Origin: Synechococcus sp. WH 8020
GTDB lineage: Bacteria > Cyanobacteriota > Cyanobacteriia > PCC-6307 > Cyanobiaceae
Length of the DNA: 64,000 nt
NCBI RefSeq assembly: GCF_001040845.1
Contig: NZ_CP011941.1
Location: forward strand, 2,300,890-2,364,889
Direction of reading: 5' to 3'
A program made the translations under genes and the position numbers. Shown here piece by piece: positions 50,446 to 61,488 of this stretch (position 1 is the stretch's first letter; each line of letters begins with the position of its first letter). The notes beneath the pieces are model-generated. The model searched no databases. It was not told the DNA's origin and saw only the letters and a program-made list of their open reading frames with translations.

Positions 50446-52656
50446 ATGGCAGATTTTATCTTACTTTCTACGGCCGATTGGGATCATCCTCTTTGGACAA
50501 ATAAGCAGCATGTGGCTTGTTGCTTGTCGGATTTAGGCCATCGTGTTCTTTACGTTGATTCTCTTGGGGTTCGTGCTCCTCGGGGAGATCGTTCAGATTT
50601 TGGTCGCATTCTCCGTCGCTTAAGGCGCGGATTCCGTCTTCCAAGGCAGGTGCGTCCTGGTCTTTGGGTGGTGTCTCCACTGGTGATGCCTGGTCAAACT
50701 CGTGGGATTACGGGTCGCCTCAATCGGATGAGCCTGGATTTCAGCCTGTTTGTGGCTGATCTGGTGCTGGATCTACGCCGTCCACTGCTGTGGACCTTTA
50801 ATCCCCAGGCCCGTGCTCATCTCCGGCTGAGCAGGTTTCACGCTGTTGTTTATTTGTGCGTGGATCGCATCCAAGCGCAGCCGGGCATGCCTGTGCAGGT
50901 TTTGCAAGCTGCTGAAAAGGATCTGTGCACGGTCGCGAATGCATTGTTCACCACCTCGCCCCGGCTTCATGCGGAGCTAGGGCCACTGAATGCAGGTAGC
51001 CATGTTTTCGGAAATGTGGCTGATGCTGACCATTTCGGTCGCGCCCTCAACAAAGACGAGGACCGCCCTTCCGACTGGCCTCACTGTGATGGTCCTGTGC
51101 TGATCTTCATCGGTGCAATCGATGCCTACAAGCTCGATCTCAACATGTTGGAGTCGTTGATGGAGCGAACACCGCAGTGGACGTATCTCTTCATCGGCCC
51201 AGTGGGTGAAGCCGATCCGAGCACGGATGTCAGCGATTGGGGTCGCTTCCCCAACGTTCATCTCCTTGGCCCAAGGCCCTACAGCGCCCTCCCGGCCTAT
51301 TTGGCCCATGCCGATGTCGCGTTGTTGCCCTTGCAACTCAACGATTACACGCGCCGCATGTATCCGATGAAATTCTTTGAGTATCTAGCCGCTGGTTGTC
51401 CTGTCGTCGCGACAGCCATTCCAGCCCTGGAGGATCAAAGTGATGTCGCGATTCTCTGTTCTCCTGAGCAGTCGACCTTTGAAGCGGCAATTGGCCAAGC
51501 CCTGGCTGGAGAGGGACCCACTCTTCAGCAGCGCCTTGATCGCGCGCGACAGCACACGTACTTCACCCGTACGACGGCGATGCTGAATCGCTTGGCTCAT
51601 CACGGTTTGATGCCGGATGAACCTCTGGCTCCGCAGTCCCCTCCGTACCATCAAGTTCGCAAACAGTGGAGTCGTCCTCAGCTGTCAGCACGGCTGAGGA
51701 CGACAGGTCTGCGCCTTCTGGATTCTTTGGGGCATCCATCGATGGCAGAGGGGATTTTGCGGCATTGGTTGGAGCGGGACCCCACCAACATCACCCTCCT
51801 CAGTGAACTGGCTCGTCGACGCCTGTCAGTTGGAGACAACAGTGGTGCCTGCAGATTGATCGAGCGGATCTGGCAAGAAGATGGAGTCGCAGACATCTTG
51901 CATCAGCTGCTCTTCCGTCGTAGTTCCCGTCCTGGCAGCCGTCTCGATCAACTGGAACTGTTCGATGTGTTGGCGTCGAGTACCTCTTTGCCCTTGCATT
52001 ACGCGGGATATTGCAGGGTTGTGAGGACGTATCGCGCGATCGACTCTAAGGATGTGGCTGCACTCCGCCGGGGCGTGATTGGCTTGGAAGAGATCATCGC
52101 TGCATTGGAAGGCGATCCCGACACCTATCGCTGCTTGAAGCCCAACCGTGAGAACCGAGCCAAGTTACTGATTTCTGCACAACTCACCCTGTTGCGGGCT
52201 TTGATGGCTCTCAAGGACAGTTCAGGGCTAGATAGAGCCTCGATTGAGCTGTTGGCGAGTGCATGCCGTTATGACCCGTTCGCCATCGATCGCACCACTG
52301 CAACGCGAATGACGCGCAACATCATGCGCAGTCTCACGATCGCTGCAGTGATGGCTTGGCATGCTGAGGATGCCTCGCGTTTTGATGCTGTCGTCACTGA
52401 GATGGAGCGGCTCCGCCAGGCATGTCACGCCAAGCGATTCGACTTGATTGCCAGCAAAACCCATGAAGATCACCGAGCTTTCTCGGATGCAGTTGTGGCC
52501 ATGCTCCAGGAGTGTCGCTGGTCGTCTGCAGACCCTGGAACTCGCCCGGCCCAGGAGCGTTTAGTCGATCCGGTTCTTCTGGTCTATTTCCCGAATCTTC
52601 GCCGTGACCGCGCTGAAAAAGCCCTGAAGTTTCTTCAATCTCTAAACACCCCGTAA
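50446..52656 (+). CDS. Glycosyltransferase with a helical repeat C-terminus
   Basis: A 736-residue protein. Residues 1-390 form a GT-B transferase similar to TuaH/GumK-type proteins: STADWDHPLWTNKQHVACCL at the N-terminus, PRLHAELGPLN in the hinge, and MYPMKFFEYLAAGCPVVATA as the donor site. Residues about 400-736 are helical with TPR-like pairs (for example EGILRHWLERDPTNITLLSE, and ARRRLSVGDNSGACRLIERI) and may bind a partner enzyme. It is part of a run of overlapping genes: its TAA shares one base with the next ATG. Donor sugar unknown. Confidence 0.8.
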   Translation: MADFILLSTADWDHPLWTNKQHVACCLSDLGHRVLYVDSLGVRAPRGDRSDFGRILRRLRRGFRLPRQVRPGLWVVSPLVMPGQTRGITGRLNRMSLDFSLFVADLVLDLRRPLLWTFNPQARAHLRLSRFHAVVYLCVDRIQAQPGMPVQVLQAAEKDLCTVANALFTTSPRLHAELGPLNAGSHVFGNVADADHFGRALNKDEDRPSDWPHCDGPVLIFIGAIDAYKLDLNMLESLMERTPQWTYLFIGPVGEADPSTDVSDWGRFPNVHLLGPRPYSALPAYLAHADVALLPLQLNDYTRRMYPMKFFEYLAAGCPVVATAIPALEDQSDVAILCSPEQSTFEAAIGQALAGEGPTLQQRLDRARQHTYFTRTTAMLNRLAHHGLMPDEPLAPQSPPYHQVRKQWSRPQLSARLRTTGLRLLDSLGHPSMAEGILRHWLERDPTNITLLSELARRRLSVGDNSGACRLIERIWQEDGVADILHQLLFRRSSRPGSRLDQLELFDVLASSTSLPLHYAGYCRVVRTYRAIDSKDVAALRRGVIGLEEIIAALEGDPDTYRCLKPNRENRAKLLISAQLTLLRALMALKDSSGLDRASIELLASACRYDPFAIDRTTATRMTRNIMRSLTIAAVMAWHAEDASRFDAVVTEMERLRQACHAKRFDLIASKTHEDHRAFSDAVVAMLQECRWSSADPGTRPAQERLVDPVLLVYFPNLRRDRAEKALKFLQSLNTP

Positions 52657-53804
52657 TGGCAGTGATACGGGTTGCTTTCACGATCGACTCTCTCAAGCTT
52701 GGTGGAGCCGAACGCGTGCTTTTGCAGTGGGCCCGCTGGTGCAGAGACGAGGGCTGGCAGGTGCTTGTGATCACCCGCCAGGGATCTGAGAAGGATGCTT
52801 ATCAAGTCCCGGAGGGCGTGAAGCGCCTGGTTGAGCCAACGTTGGTACCTCCTTTGGAGCGGTTGGGCTGGTTTGCTTTTCCCTTTCGCGTGATGGCGTT
52901 GCGTCATCTGTTGCGATGCCACCGCAGTGATCTGTGTGTGGGTGTGACCACCTTGCCAGCGGTGAAGTTGTTGTTGGCCACTGCCGGCATGTCACTTCGA
53001 ACCGTGGTGTCTGAGCGGAACTATCCACCGGCTAAGCCACCATCTCTGCTGTGGCGCTGGTTACGTCGGTTCACTTATCCATGGGCTGATCTGCATTTGG
53101 TGCAGACCCGGCAAATAGGGACTTGGCTGCGTCTGCACTGTGGTGTGAGCAGGCAGCAGCTGTTGCCCAATTCCGTCACCTGGCCACTGCCGGACAGGGA
53201 ACCCTTGCTTGACCCCGATGACTGGCTTCCTCTTCAATCCCCTCTTCTCCTCTCAGCGGGTACCAAGGCGAATCAGAAAGGTTTCGACCTGTTGATGCCG
53301 GTGTTCGCCGAGCTGGGCCGACGTGATTCCAGTCTCCATCTGGCGCTGTTAGGTCTTGCGCCGGGGCGCTATCGGGGCCTCGATCAGCAGGCCTGGTTGC
53401 GGCAGCTCCTTGACAATGAACCCGACCTGCAGGAGCGATTGTTGCTCCCAGGCGTCTCGGGCAGCATGGCAAGTTGGTACAAGCGTGCCAATATTTTTCT
53501 CCTTCCGTCGCGGTACGAAGGCTTTCCCAATGTGCTTCTTGAAGCAATGGCTGCAGGGTGTGCCTGCATTGCCAGCGACTGTTTGACGGGTCCGGCGGAT
53601 CTGATCCGTCACGGTGAAAACGGCCTGTTGTTGTCGCCGCAGGCGACAACAACAGATTGGGTTGAGGCGATTGCTGGCCTGCTGGAGGATCCGAAGCGAT
53701 GCCTTCAGTTGGGAGAGAAGGCCATGGAAGTGCGGGAGCGTTATGACGCAGTGCGTCTGCGGCGTGATTTCCTAGAGGCCTTGCGCACGTTGCACCATGG
53801 ATGA
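52656..53804 (+). CDS. Glycosyltransferase family 4
   Basis: A 382-residue GT4 enzyme. SLKLGGAERVLLQWARWC (the GGAER acceptor loop) sits at the N-terminus, TKANQKGFDLLM is the hinge turn, and RYEGFPNVLLEAMAAGCACI carries the E-x7-E donor motif. It resembles PglH/PglJ-like and other GT4 enzymes that extend lipid-linked oligosaccharides. It overlaps the next gene by 8 bp. A perfect 14-bp inverted repeat lies in its 3' part. Confidence 0.88.
   Translation: MAVIRVAFTIDSLKLGGAERVLLQWARWCRDEGWQVLVITRQGSEKDAYQVPEGVKRLVEPTLVPPLERLGWFAFPFRVMALRHLLRCHRSDLCVGVTTLPAVKLLLATAGMSLRTVVSERNYPPAKPPSLLWRWLRRFTYPWADLHLVQTRQIGTWLRLHCGVSRQQLLPNSVTWPLPDREPLLDPDDWLPLQSPLLLSAGTKANQKGFDLLMPVFAELGRRDSSLHLALLGLAPGRYRGLDQQAWLRQLLDNEPDLQERLLLPGVSGSMASWYKRANIFLLPSRYEGFPNVLLEAMAAGCACIASDCLTGPADLIRHGENGLLLSPQATTTDWVEAIAGLLEDPKRCLQLGEKAMEVRERYDAVRLRRDFLEALRTLHHG
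53625..53655 (+). repeat. Perfect 14-bp inverted repeat within a glycosyltransferase gene
   Basis: CTGTTGTTGTCGCC (53625-53638) and GGCGACAACAACAG (53642-53655) are exact reverse complements around a 3-nt loop (GCA). The hairpin is inside coding sequence and encodes LLLSPQATTTD. No T-run follows, so it does not look like a standard terminator. Confidence 0.9.
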
Positions 53805-55080
53805 TCTCTGGGTTGTGCTTCCCCATCTCGGTGCGGGTGGCGCGCAGAAGGTCGGTCTCTTGGCAGCGGAGCACTTTTCTGCGCAGGGCTATCGCGTGAA
53901 GGTGCTAACCCTCATTCATGGTCATCCCGTCTTGCACAACATTCCAGAGGGGGTGAGGCATCAGGAGCTTGGACCTGATGCCAACGTGTTGCATCACTGG
54001 TTGAGTGATGGATGGAATCGATCGTGGTTGGCCAGAGGTCGTCGTTTTTGCATCGCTCAGATGATCAAGGCTTATCGAGCCTTGATTCGCTTCCAGCTGT
54101 TGCTTTTGAGTCCCTGGTTGGAGTCAACAATCCAACCAGGGTGCGATGGTTTGGCCTACTCATTGTTCAAGCGTGGAGCGACCAGCCTTGGCGGTGAGCG
54201 TCTAAGGCATTTGCGCGATCTGATCGACCAGGAGCGCCCCCAGCGGGTGCTGGCCTTACTCACTCGGACCAATATCCTTTGCTGTCTGGCCACCTGGGAT
54301 CTTCCCATTCACCTCGTGGTGTCAGAGCGCAACGACCCTGCTTTGCAACGGTTGCAGGCAGTTTGGTCATTATTACGTCGTCTTTGTTATCGCCGGGCTG
54401 ACGTCGTGACGGCTAACACCCAAGGTGTGCTCCAAGCCCTCCAAGCGATGGGGAGCTGGCAGCGACTGGAGCTGCTGCCCAATCCCTTGCCGTCCAGTTT
54501 TGAAGCATCAGTTCAGCTTGGTGGATTGGGTCTACGCCAACATGAGATTCTCGCTTTGGCTCGTTTGCAGCCTCAGAAAGGTCTTGATCTTTTGCTTCGT
54601 GCTTTTGCTTCTTTGGCTCCTTCCCTTCGCCAGGGCTGGAGGCTCACCTTGGTGGGTGAGGGTCCCGAGAGCGCTGCCTTGAAAGATCTTTCCAGTGCAC
54701 TGGAACTTGATGATGTGGTGGGTTTTGAGGGGTTTCGTTCTGACCCTCAAACGTTTTTCCGTCGGGCCAGCATCTTTGCTCTGCCATCAAGGTTCGAGGG
54801 GATGCCAAATGCCCTGCTGGAAGCGATGGCTTCGGGCCTGCCATCCGTGGTCAGCGATGCTTCCCCTGGGCCTCTTGAGATGGTGCGTGATGGCGTAGAA
54901 GGTTTGGTGGTGCCGTCTGAGAATGTGGAAGCGCTGGCCCTAGCTTTGGAGCGATTCATCGTCGATCCTGCCTTGCGTGAGCGCTGTGGCAGCGCAGCTC
55001 GCACCACACTGGAGGCTCTCGATTGGAGTGTGCTCGAACCTCGTTGGCGTTCTGTTTTGGCTTTGCCGACAGATGAATGA
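53797..55080 (+). CDS. Glycosyltransferase family 4
   Basis: A 427-residue GT4 enzyme, slightly longer than its neighbour through an insert at residues about 85-145. The N-terminal LPHLGAGGAQKVGLLAAEHF is the acceptor loop, SLRQGWRLTLVGEGPES the hinge, and RFEGMPNALLEAMASGLPSV the donor motif. The insert region (residues 88-120) contains two perfect DNA hairpins and has a different feel (IRFQLLLLSPWLESTIQ), as though short palindromic DNA had entered the gene in frame. It overlaps both neighbours (8 bp and 4 bp). Confidence 0.88.
   Translation: MDDLWVVLPHLGAGGAQKVGLLAAEHFSAQGYRVKVLTLIHGHPVLHNIPEGVRHQELGPDANVLHHWLSDGWNRSWLARGRRFCIAQMIKAYRALIRFQLLLLSPWLESTIQPGCDGLAYSLFKRGATSLGGERLRHLRDLIDQERPQRVLALLTRTNILCCLATWDLPIHLVVSERNDPALQRLQAVWSLLRRLCYRRADVVTANTQGVLQALQAMGSWQRLELLPNPLPSSFEASVQLGGLGLRQHEILALARLQPQKGLDLLLRAFASLAPSLRQGWRLTLVGEGPESAALKDLSSALELDDVVGFEGFRSDPQTFFRRASIFALPSRFEGMPNALLEAMASGLPSVVSDASPGPLEMVRDGVEGLVVPSENVEALALALERFIVDPALRERCGSAARTTLEALDWSVLEPRWRSVLALPTDE
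54064..54141 (+). repeat. Two perfect inverted repeats, 26 bp apart, inside a glycosyltransferase gene
   Basis: ATCAAGGCT (54064-54072) pairs with AGCCTTGAT (54078-54086) around a 5-nt loop, and CCCTGGTTGGA (54112-54122) pairs with TCCAACCAGGG (54131-54141) around an 8-nt loop. Both are exact. They lie in a family-variable insert of the protein. Confidence 0.88.
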
Positions 55081-56249
55081 GCGAATCACAACGGCTCAAC
55101 CTGATTGTGTTCGCTCCAACTCGAAGGGCGACGAGTGAAACGTTTATTCGGGCCAATCTCGCGGGATTGCCCATGCGTTGCATTCCCTATTTCGGCGATG
55201 AGTGGCCTCTTCGACGACCTCTTCAGGCGCTGTATGCGACTGCGATCGTCCTGAGCAAGGTGCTCACACGGATGAGGTTGCTACGCGCTGCGTCCTGGCC
55301 TGCATCGTTCGTTGCCTGGTTCATCATTCGTCGTTACCGCCCGGACGCAGTGCTGGCGGAATTTGGGTTCGAGGCGGTCAGAGTGATGGAGGCTTGCGTC
55401 TGGAGTGACGTCCCGATGGTGGCGCATTTCCGTGGCTCGGACGCTTCAGCTCGTAGTCGGCTTGGGCTTTTGGAGGGGAGGTATCGGCGCTTAATGGCAA
55501 TCGCGGCTGGGGTGATCGTGAAATCGCGGCCGATGGCCGATACGTTGCTGTCTCTGGGAGCTCCACCGACGCGGGTGTTGGTCAGTCCCTCCGGAGCCAA
55601 CACCGCGATGTTCCATGGCAGTGATCCGGCAGCGGCTCCACCGGTGTTGCTGGCTGTCGGGCGTTTTGTGGCCAAGAAAGGTCCGCTTCAGACGCTCAGG
55701 GCGTTTGCTCTGGTCTGTCGTGATCCTGTTGCGGCCGCTCTGAAGCCCAAGCTCTGGATGGTGGGAGATGGCCCGCTCTTGCCATCAGCACGGTCGCTGG
55801 TGTTGGAGCTTGGTCTTGAGGGGCAAGTTTGTTTCTTGGGCGTGTGTTCCCAGGATCGGGTGGCGCAGCTCATGCGCGAGGTGCGGTGTTTTGTACAGCA
55901 TTCCTTGGTGGCTCCAGATGGCGACAGTGAGGGCAATCCCGTGGCAGTGATGGAGGCCCAGCTCAGTGGTTTGCCCGTGGTGGCCACGCGCCATGCCGGG
56001 ATACCTGAAGTTGTTCTGGAGGGACAAAGCGGCCTTCTTGTTGATGAAGGCGATGAGGAATCAATGGCACAGGCGATGGCCCAGTTCGTGCTGGATCCTG
56101 ACCTGGCAGCGCGTTTTGGAGAGTGTGGGCGGCAGCGTATTCAGGAGGGTTTCACGATCGAGCATCATCTCCATCAGGTGACGCAGCTGTTGCTTCAGGT
56201 CATCGAGGATCGTCTGGAGCGTTGCGCATCACCGACTTGTCAGTCCTAG
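55077..56249 (+). CDS. Glycosyltransferase family 4 (WcaL/AmsK-like)
   Basis: A 390-residue GT4 enzyme of the group acting in exopolysaccharide assembly. FAPTRRATSETFIRANLAGL at the start, VAHFRGSDASARSR near residue 118, VGRFVAKKGPLQTLRAFALV at the hinge, and HSLVAPDGDSEGNPVAVMEA with the donor-site Glu are all typical of colanic-acid-type WcaL/AmsK proteins. The ATG overlaps the previous stop (ATGA). It is the last gene of the five-gene operon and is followed by an intrinsic terminator. Confidence 0.88.
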   Translation: MSESQRLNLIVFAPTRRATSETFIRANLAGLPMRCIPYFGDEWPLRRPLQALYATAIVLSKVLTRMRLLRAASWPASFVAWFIIRRYRPDAVLAEFGFEAVRVMEACVWSDVPMVAHFRGSDASARSRLGLLEGRYRRLMAIAAGVIVKSRPMADTLLSLGAPPTRVLVSPSGANTAMFHGSDPAAAPPVLLAVGRFVAKKGPLQTLRAFALVCRDPVAAALKPKLWMVGDGPLLPSARSLVLELGLEGQVCFLGVCSQDRVAQLMREVRCFVQHSLVAPDGDSEGNPVAVMEAQLSGLPVVATRHAGIPEVVLEGQSGLLVDEGDEESMAQAMAQFVLDPDLAARFGECGRQRIQEGFTIEHHLHQVTQLLLQVIEDRLERCASPTCQS

Positions 56250-56272
56250 GCGAAAACTGATGATGATCTCAG

Positions 56273-56303
56273 GTCTCGTTGATAACGAGATCGTTTTTTT
56301 TTT
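56273..56303 (+). terminator. Intrinsic terminator of the ABC-exporter/glycosyltransferase operon
   Basis: TCTCGTT (56274-56280) pairs with AACGAGA (56284-56290) around a 3-nt loop and is followed by TCG and T10. It lies 24 bp after the last glycosyltransferase stop. Confidence 0.85.
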
Positions 56304-56458
56304 AGTTCGCAAGGTTTGACTTCGTTGCAAACAAGCCTGTTTGAGTTTGAAGCATGATCTTCTTCACTCAAGCGCGATGGAGATCTCCTAAGGAATATCT
56401 ATGTGTCAACCTGAGATGGTTGAGCTGTAAATGTTGTCTGCGATTTGTCTCGCTTTGA

Positions 56459-58111
<1,653 letters not shown>

Positions 58112-58115
58112 TCTG

Positions 58116-58946
58116 ATGAAACACGGTTCTTTGATTCAGCGGTCTGTGGTGGCGGTGCCGGCGCGCCTGGAGTCCTCCCGCCTTCCCGACAAGGTATTGG
58201 CTGACATCGGCGGCAAGCCCATGATCCAGAGGGTGCTTGAACGGTGTGCTCAAGCGGAGGGGCCAGCCGCTGTGGTGCTTTGCACGGATAGTGAGCGGTT
58301 GCAGCGTTTGGCGGCGGGTTGGGGGTATTCCGTGGTGATGACTGCGGAGACCTGCAGTTCCGGCAGTGACCGGATTGCCTCTGTGGCGGATCAGCTGGTG
58401 GCGTTGGCTTGGGGAGAGCAGACGGAGTCCTGGGATGCTGCACAGCGGCAGCAGCGGTTGGTGAGCACCGCCGTGATCAATGTGCAGGGAGATCAGCCTT
58501 TTCTGGATTCCGCTGTGGTGTCGCAGATGGTGGCGGAGTTTGGCAAGCGTGATCCGGTGCCGGCGGTGGTGACTCCCGTGTATCGCCTCTCCGCCGCCAC
58601 CATCCACAATCCAGCGGTGGTGAAGACATTGCTGGCCCATGATGGCCGGGCCCTGTATTTCTCGCGCTCAGCGGTGCCCCATGTGCGAGATGTGGATCCT
58701 GCTGATTGGCATCAGCACGCCCCTTACTGGGGGCATGTGGGGATGTATGGCTTCCGTGGAGATGTGCTTGCGGGGTGGGATCAGTTGCCCTCCTCGCCGC
58801 TTGAAGATTTGGAACGGTTGGAGCAGCTGCGCTTGATTGAGGCGGGCCATACGATCACCACCTTCACAGTGGAAGGCACATCGTTGTCTGTAGATACGCC
58901 GGAGCAGCTGGATGAGGCACGTCGCCTTGCGGATTCATCCGATTGA
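58116..58946 (+). CDS. kdsB: CMP-Kdo synthetase (3-deoxy-manno-octulosonate cytidylyltransferase)
   Basis: A 276-residue nucleotidyltransferase activating Kdo with CTP. VAVPARLESSRLPDKVLADI is the CTP-binding start, PMIQRVLERCAQAEG follows, VINVQGDQPFLD holds the metal-binding Asp, and YFSRSAVPHVRD and WGHVGMYGFRGDVL match substrate-binding loops. With kdsA, kdsC and kdsD nearby the full route from ribulose-5-phosphate to CMP-Kdo is encoded here. Confidence 0.95.
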   Translation: MKHGSLIQRSVVAVPARLESSRLPDKVLADIGGKPMIQRVLERCAQAEGPAAVVLCTDSERLQRLAAGWGYSVVMTAETCSSGSDRIASVADQLVALAWGEQTESWDAAQRQQRLVSTAVINVQGDQPFLDSAVVSQMVAEFGKRDPVPAVVTPVYRLSAATIHNPAVVKTLLAHDGRALYFSRSAVPHVRDVDPADWHQHAPYWGHVGMYGFRGDVLAGWDQLPSSPLEDLERLEQLRLIEAGHTITTFTVEGTSLSVDTPEQLDEARRLADSSD

Positions 58947-58952
58947 CCCGTG

Positions 58953-60413
58953 ATGTCAAGAACACTCATCCGTCGTCTGACGTATCTCTCAGCCTCAGCT
59001 GTTGTTTTGCTGATCGTCTGGATGTTGATCCAGGATCTTCAGGGCATCAATTCCAAGCCTTTTGGTTCCGATGCACTTCAAAATGTTCGCTCCAGTGTCA
59101 ATCTTTTCAAGCATGGGGTTTACAGCAGTCAGCCCATCTCTGCAGATGTCACTCCAGGCTATCGACGAGAGCCATTTCCTAACTTCTTTCTGGGCCTTTG
59201 TCTGAGAATTAAAGATATTTTGTCTCCAGGCTTTTTGGATCAAGTTGGTCGTCCCTTCGCTGAATCTTTTATCGCTTTTGCTAAGCAGGTGAATTTAATT
59301 TGGGCGGCTGTCCTCTTTGTGGGCATGTGGTTTACAACAGCATTGGTCGTTTCTCCATTGTTGGCTGCACACTGGCTAGCTTCTGTTGAGATTTTTTTAG
59401 TCAATAAATATTTTGTCGTCAACGAAGTCAATCGTGTAAAAACAGAATTGGTTGTTGCAACTATTCTTGTTTGGCTTGGTTTTTTCTTGTTGAAGGCGGT
59501 GCGTTCGAAATCTTGGCGCTGGTTCTTCGTTGCTGGTTCAGTCTTTGGACTCGTGGCCTTGACGAAAGCGTCAGCCGCATACGTGGGCTTGGTCGTGATC
59601 CCATTGGCAGCGTTTGCTTTGTCCGGAGTCCGCAAGCATTTCTGGCCGTTGCTGCTTGCGATTTCGTTCGGATTCATTCTGACAGTAGCGCCATGGTTGG
59701 TTCGGAATCAAGTGCATTTCTCGAAGCCTGTGATCGCTGGGGGTGGTGACGATGTGTTGCTGATTCGATCAGTTTTTAATCAGATGAATGCTCGGCAGTT
59801 TGGTGACGCTTTTTATGCTTATGCTCCAGAAAAAGTGCGTCTTGATTTGCTGGAATCTTGGATTGGGCTTTCGGAGGCAGACTTCTCGTGTGATGGAAGG
59901 CTTGCGGTTTTTACCCGGGATCTTGAGTGCGATCGTCAAGCCTTAAAGGAGCAGCGTTACGGGGATGTTCTTTCATTTTATCAGCGTGGAAAAAGGGCTA
60001 TACCGCTTGAACTATCTCTTGATAAGTCGCAAAAGATGTCATTGGCATTGAGTCAATTTCGAGAGAAGCCTCTCAATGCATTGTTGACAGTTTTCCCGAT
60101 TGGCTGGAGGGGTTTTTGGGGGTTCCGTGGCGAAACATGGCCAGGCATTGTGTTGAATTTCACAGCTTATTTATCTCTTCTTCTGGCTCCAGTTCTGGCA
60201 TTGGTTGAACGGCGACGTTCTTGGCTGATGGTTTCGATTGTGCCAGTTTCTTTGTTTGCTTTCTACAGCTTATTTAGTCATTTCTTGCCACGCTATTCAT
60301 CTCCTTTCGTTCCTGTTGCATTGATCTGCCTTTCGATGTTGGCTGTGGATCTTGTGGAAAGGCTTTCAAAGCGTCTGAGTCCAGGGTCAAAACCCATCGT
60401 GCGATTGTCTTGA
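58953..60413 (+). CDS. Polytopic membrane protein, GT-C-like glycosyltransferase
   Basis: A 486-residue protein with about ten transmembrane helices, an N-terminal SDALQNVRSSVNLFKHGVYS periplasmic segment (an acidic residue here is usual for GT-C catalysis), and no cytosolic domain. Such proteins use polyprenyl-phosphate sugars to glycosylate periplasmic acceptors (ArnT/PMT type). A polyprenyl-phosphate sugar synthase-like GT2 gene lies next door on the other strand, which would be a natural donor supplier. The family match is loose, so a polymerase-like role cannot be excluded. ATG 58953 preferred to GTG 58950. Confidence 0.6.
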   Translation: MSRTLIRRLTYLSASAVVLLIVWMLIQDLQGINSKPFGSDALQNVRSSVNLFKHGVYSSQPISADVTPGYRREPFPNFFLGLCLRIKDILSPGFLDQVGRPFAESFIAFAKQVNLIWAAVLFVGMWFTTALVVSPLLAAHWLASVEIFLVNKYFVVNEVNRVKTELVVATILVWLGFFLLKAVRSKSWRWFFVAGSVFGLVALTKASAAYVGLVVIPLAAFALSGVRKHFWPLLLAISFGFILTVAPWLVRNQVHFSKPVIAGGGDDVLLIRSVFNQMNARQFGDAFYAYAPEKVRLDLLESWIGLSEADFSCDGRLAVFTRDLECDRQALKEQRYGDVLSFYQRGKRAIPLELSLDKSQKMSLALSQFREKPLNALLTVFPIGWRGFWGFRGETWPGIVLNFTAYLSLLLAPVLALVERRRSWLMVSIVPVSLFAFYSLFSHFLPRYSSPFVPVALICLSMLAVDLVERLSKRLSPGSKPIVRLS

Positions 60414-60432
60414 TGTTGTGATCAAGGTGAAT

Positions 60433-61314
60433 TCAATCAGATCGCTTGTCGATCATGTCGGCGAGGAGAGCAAATAAGAAGACATTTAGGCTTGCAAATC
60501 CCAGCAGTACTGTCTTGTCAGTAAGGTTGTTGAGAGCGGTTAAATCGTAAATCCCACTGATTGTAAAAAGAACTGCTAATACTGCAATCAATGGCGCGAG
60601 AAGGCGCATTGGTGCAAAGTACATTCCTGTTCGCAAGATTAATTGAGTGAAGCGCAATGTGTCTCTAATTGGTTTGATATGGCTCTTGCCAATTCGTTTG
60701 GTGTAGCTGATCGGTATGAACTCGACGGCGTAACGATTGCGCAGCAGGCAAATGGTAATGGTGGTGGTGAAGCTGAAACCGTCAGGCAGGAGCTTGAGGA
60801 AATGAAGTGATCGATCTCGTCTGAAAATTCTCAGGCCTGAATTCATATCAGGGACTTCTGTGCCGCAGAGGAATGACACCCATGGAACCAGGATCATTTT
60901 CGGAATTGAGCGGATCTTGGAGTAATCAACGTTCTCTCCAATTCTCGCGCCAACCACCATGTCGAGATCATTGCTGGTGATCTTTCGAATCAGTTCCGGT
61001 ATGCGCTCATTGGGATAGGTGCCGTCAGCATCAGTGATGCAAATGTAATCGCTCTGGCTTCGCCGGATTCCGGTTTTCAGGGCGGCTCCATATCCCTGAT
61101 TTCGGTTGTGATGTATGACGAGTAATTCGCCAGCTTGGCTTTCGGCTGCTAAGGAATTCAGGACATGTTTGGATCCATCCGTGGATCCATCATTGACAGC
61201 AATGATCTCTACATTCTTGATGTTGGACTTTCGAACGACTGTCCAAATGCACTCGATCGTCTCGCGAATCGCGTGTTTTTCGTTGTAACAAGGAATGATT
61301 ATTGAGGTCTTCAT
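60433..61314 (-). CDS. Family 2 glycosyltransferase, polyprenyl-phosphate sugar synthase-like
   Basis: A 293-residue GT2 protein of the DPM1/ArnC type. SIIIPCYNEKHAIRETIECI, IIAVNDGSTDGSKHVLNSL and CITDADGTYPNERIPELI hold the donor and DxD sites, and MNSGLRIFRRDRSLHFL follows. Two C-terminal transmembrane helices (about residues 225-290) tether it to the membrane. It should make a polyprenyl-phosphate-linked hexose. It converges with the GT-C-like gene (19 bp between stops). Confidence 0.88.
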   Translation of the reverse strand: MKTSIIIPCYNEKHAIRETIECIWTVVRKSNIKNVEIIAVNDGSTDGSKHVLNSLAAESQAGELLVIHHNRNQGYGAALKTGIRRSQSDYICITDADGTYPNERIPELIRKITSNDLDMVVGARIGENVDYSKIRSIPKMILVPWVSFLCGTEVPDMNSGLRIFRRDRSLHFLKLLPDGFSFTTTITICLLRNRYAVEFIPISYTKRIGKSHIKPIRDTLRFTQLILRTGMYFAPMRLLAPLIAVLAVLFTISGIYDLTALNNLTDKTVLLGFASLNVFLFALLADMIDKRSD

Positions 61315-61488
61315 AGTTTGAATTTTCTTAGTTGAGTTTAATTCATGACCTTTGCATCACTGGCTGCTTCACTTGGCATGCCTTTCCCTTCATCATTCGC
61401 ATTTGCCATACCTGGCTTCACTGTTTGATTGGCTCTTGGGCGGTTGTGTGGTGTGGTGTCTTTGTGGCCTCCCTCAACCCAGTCCCCA

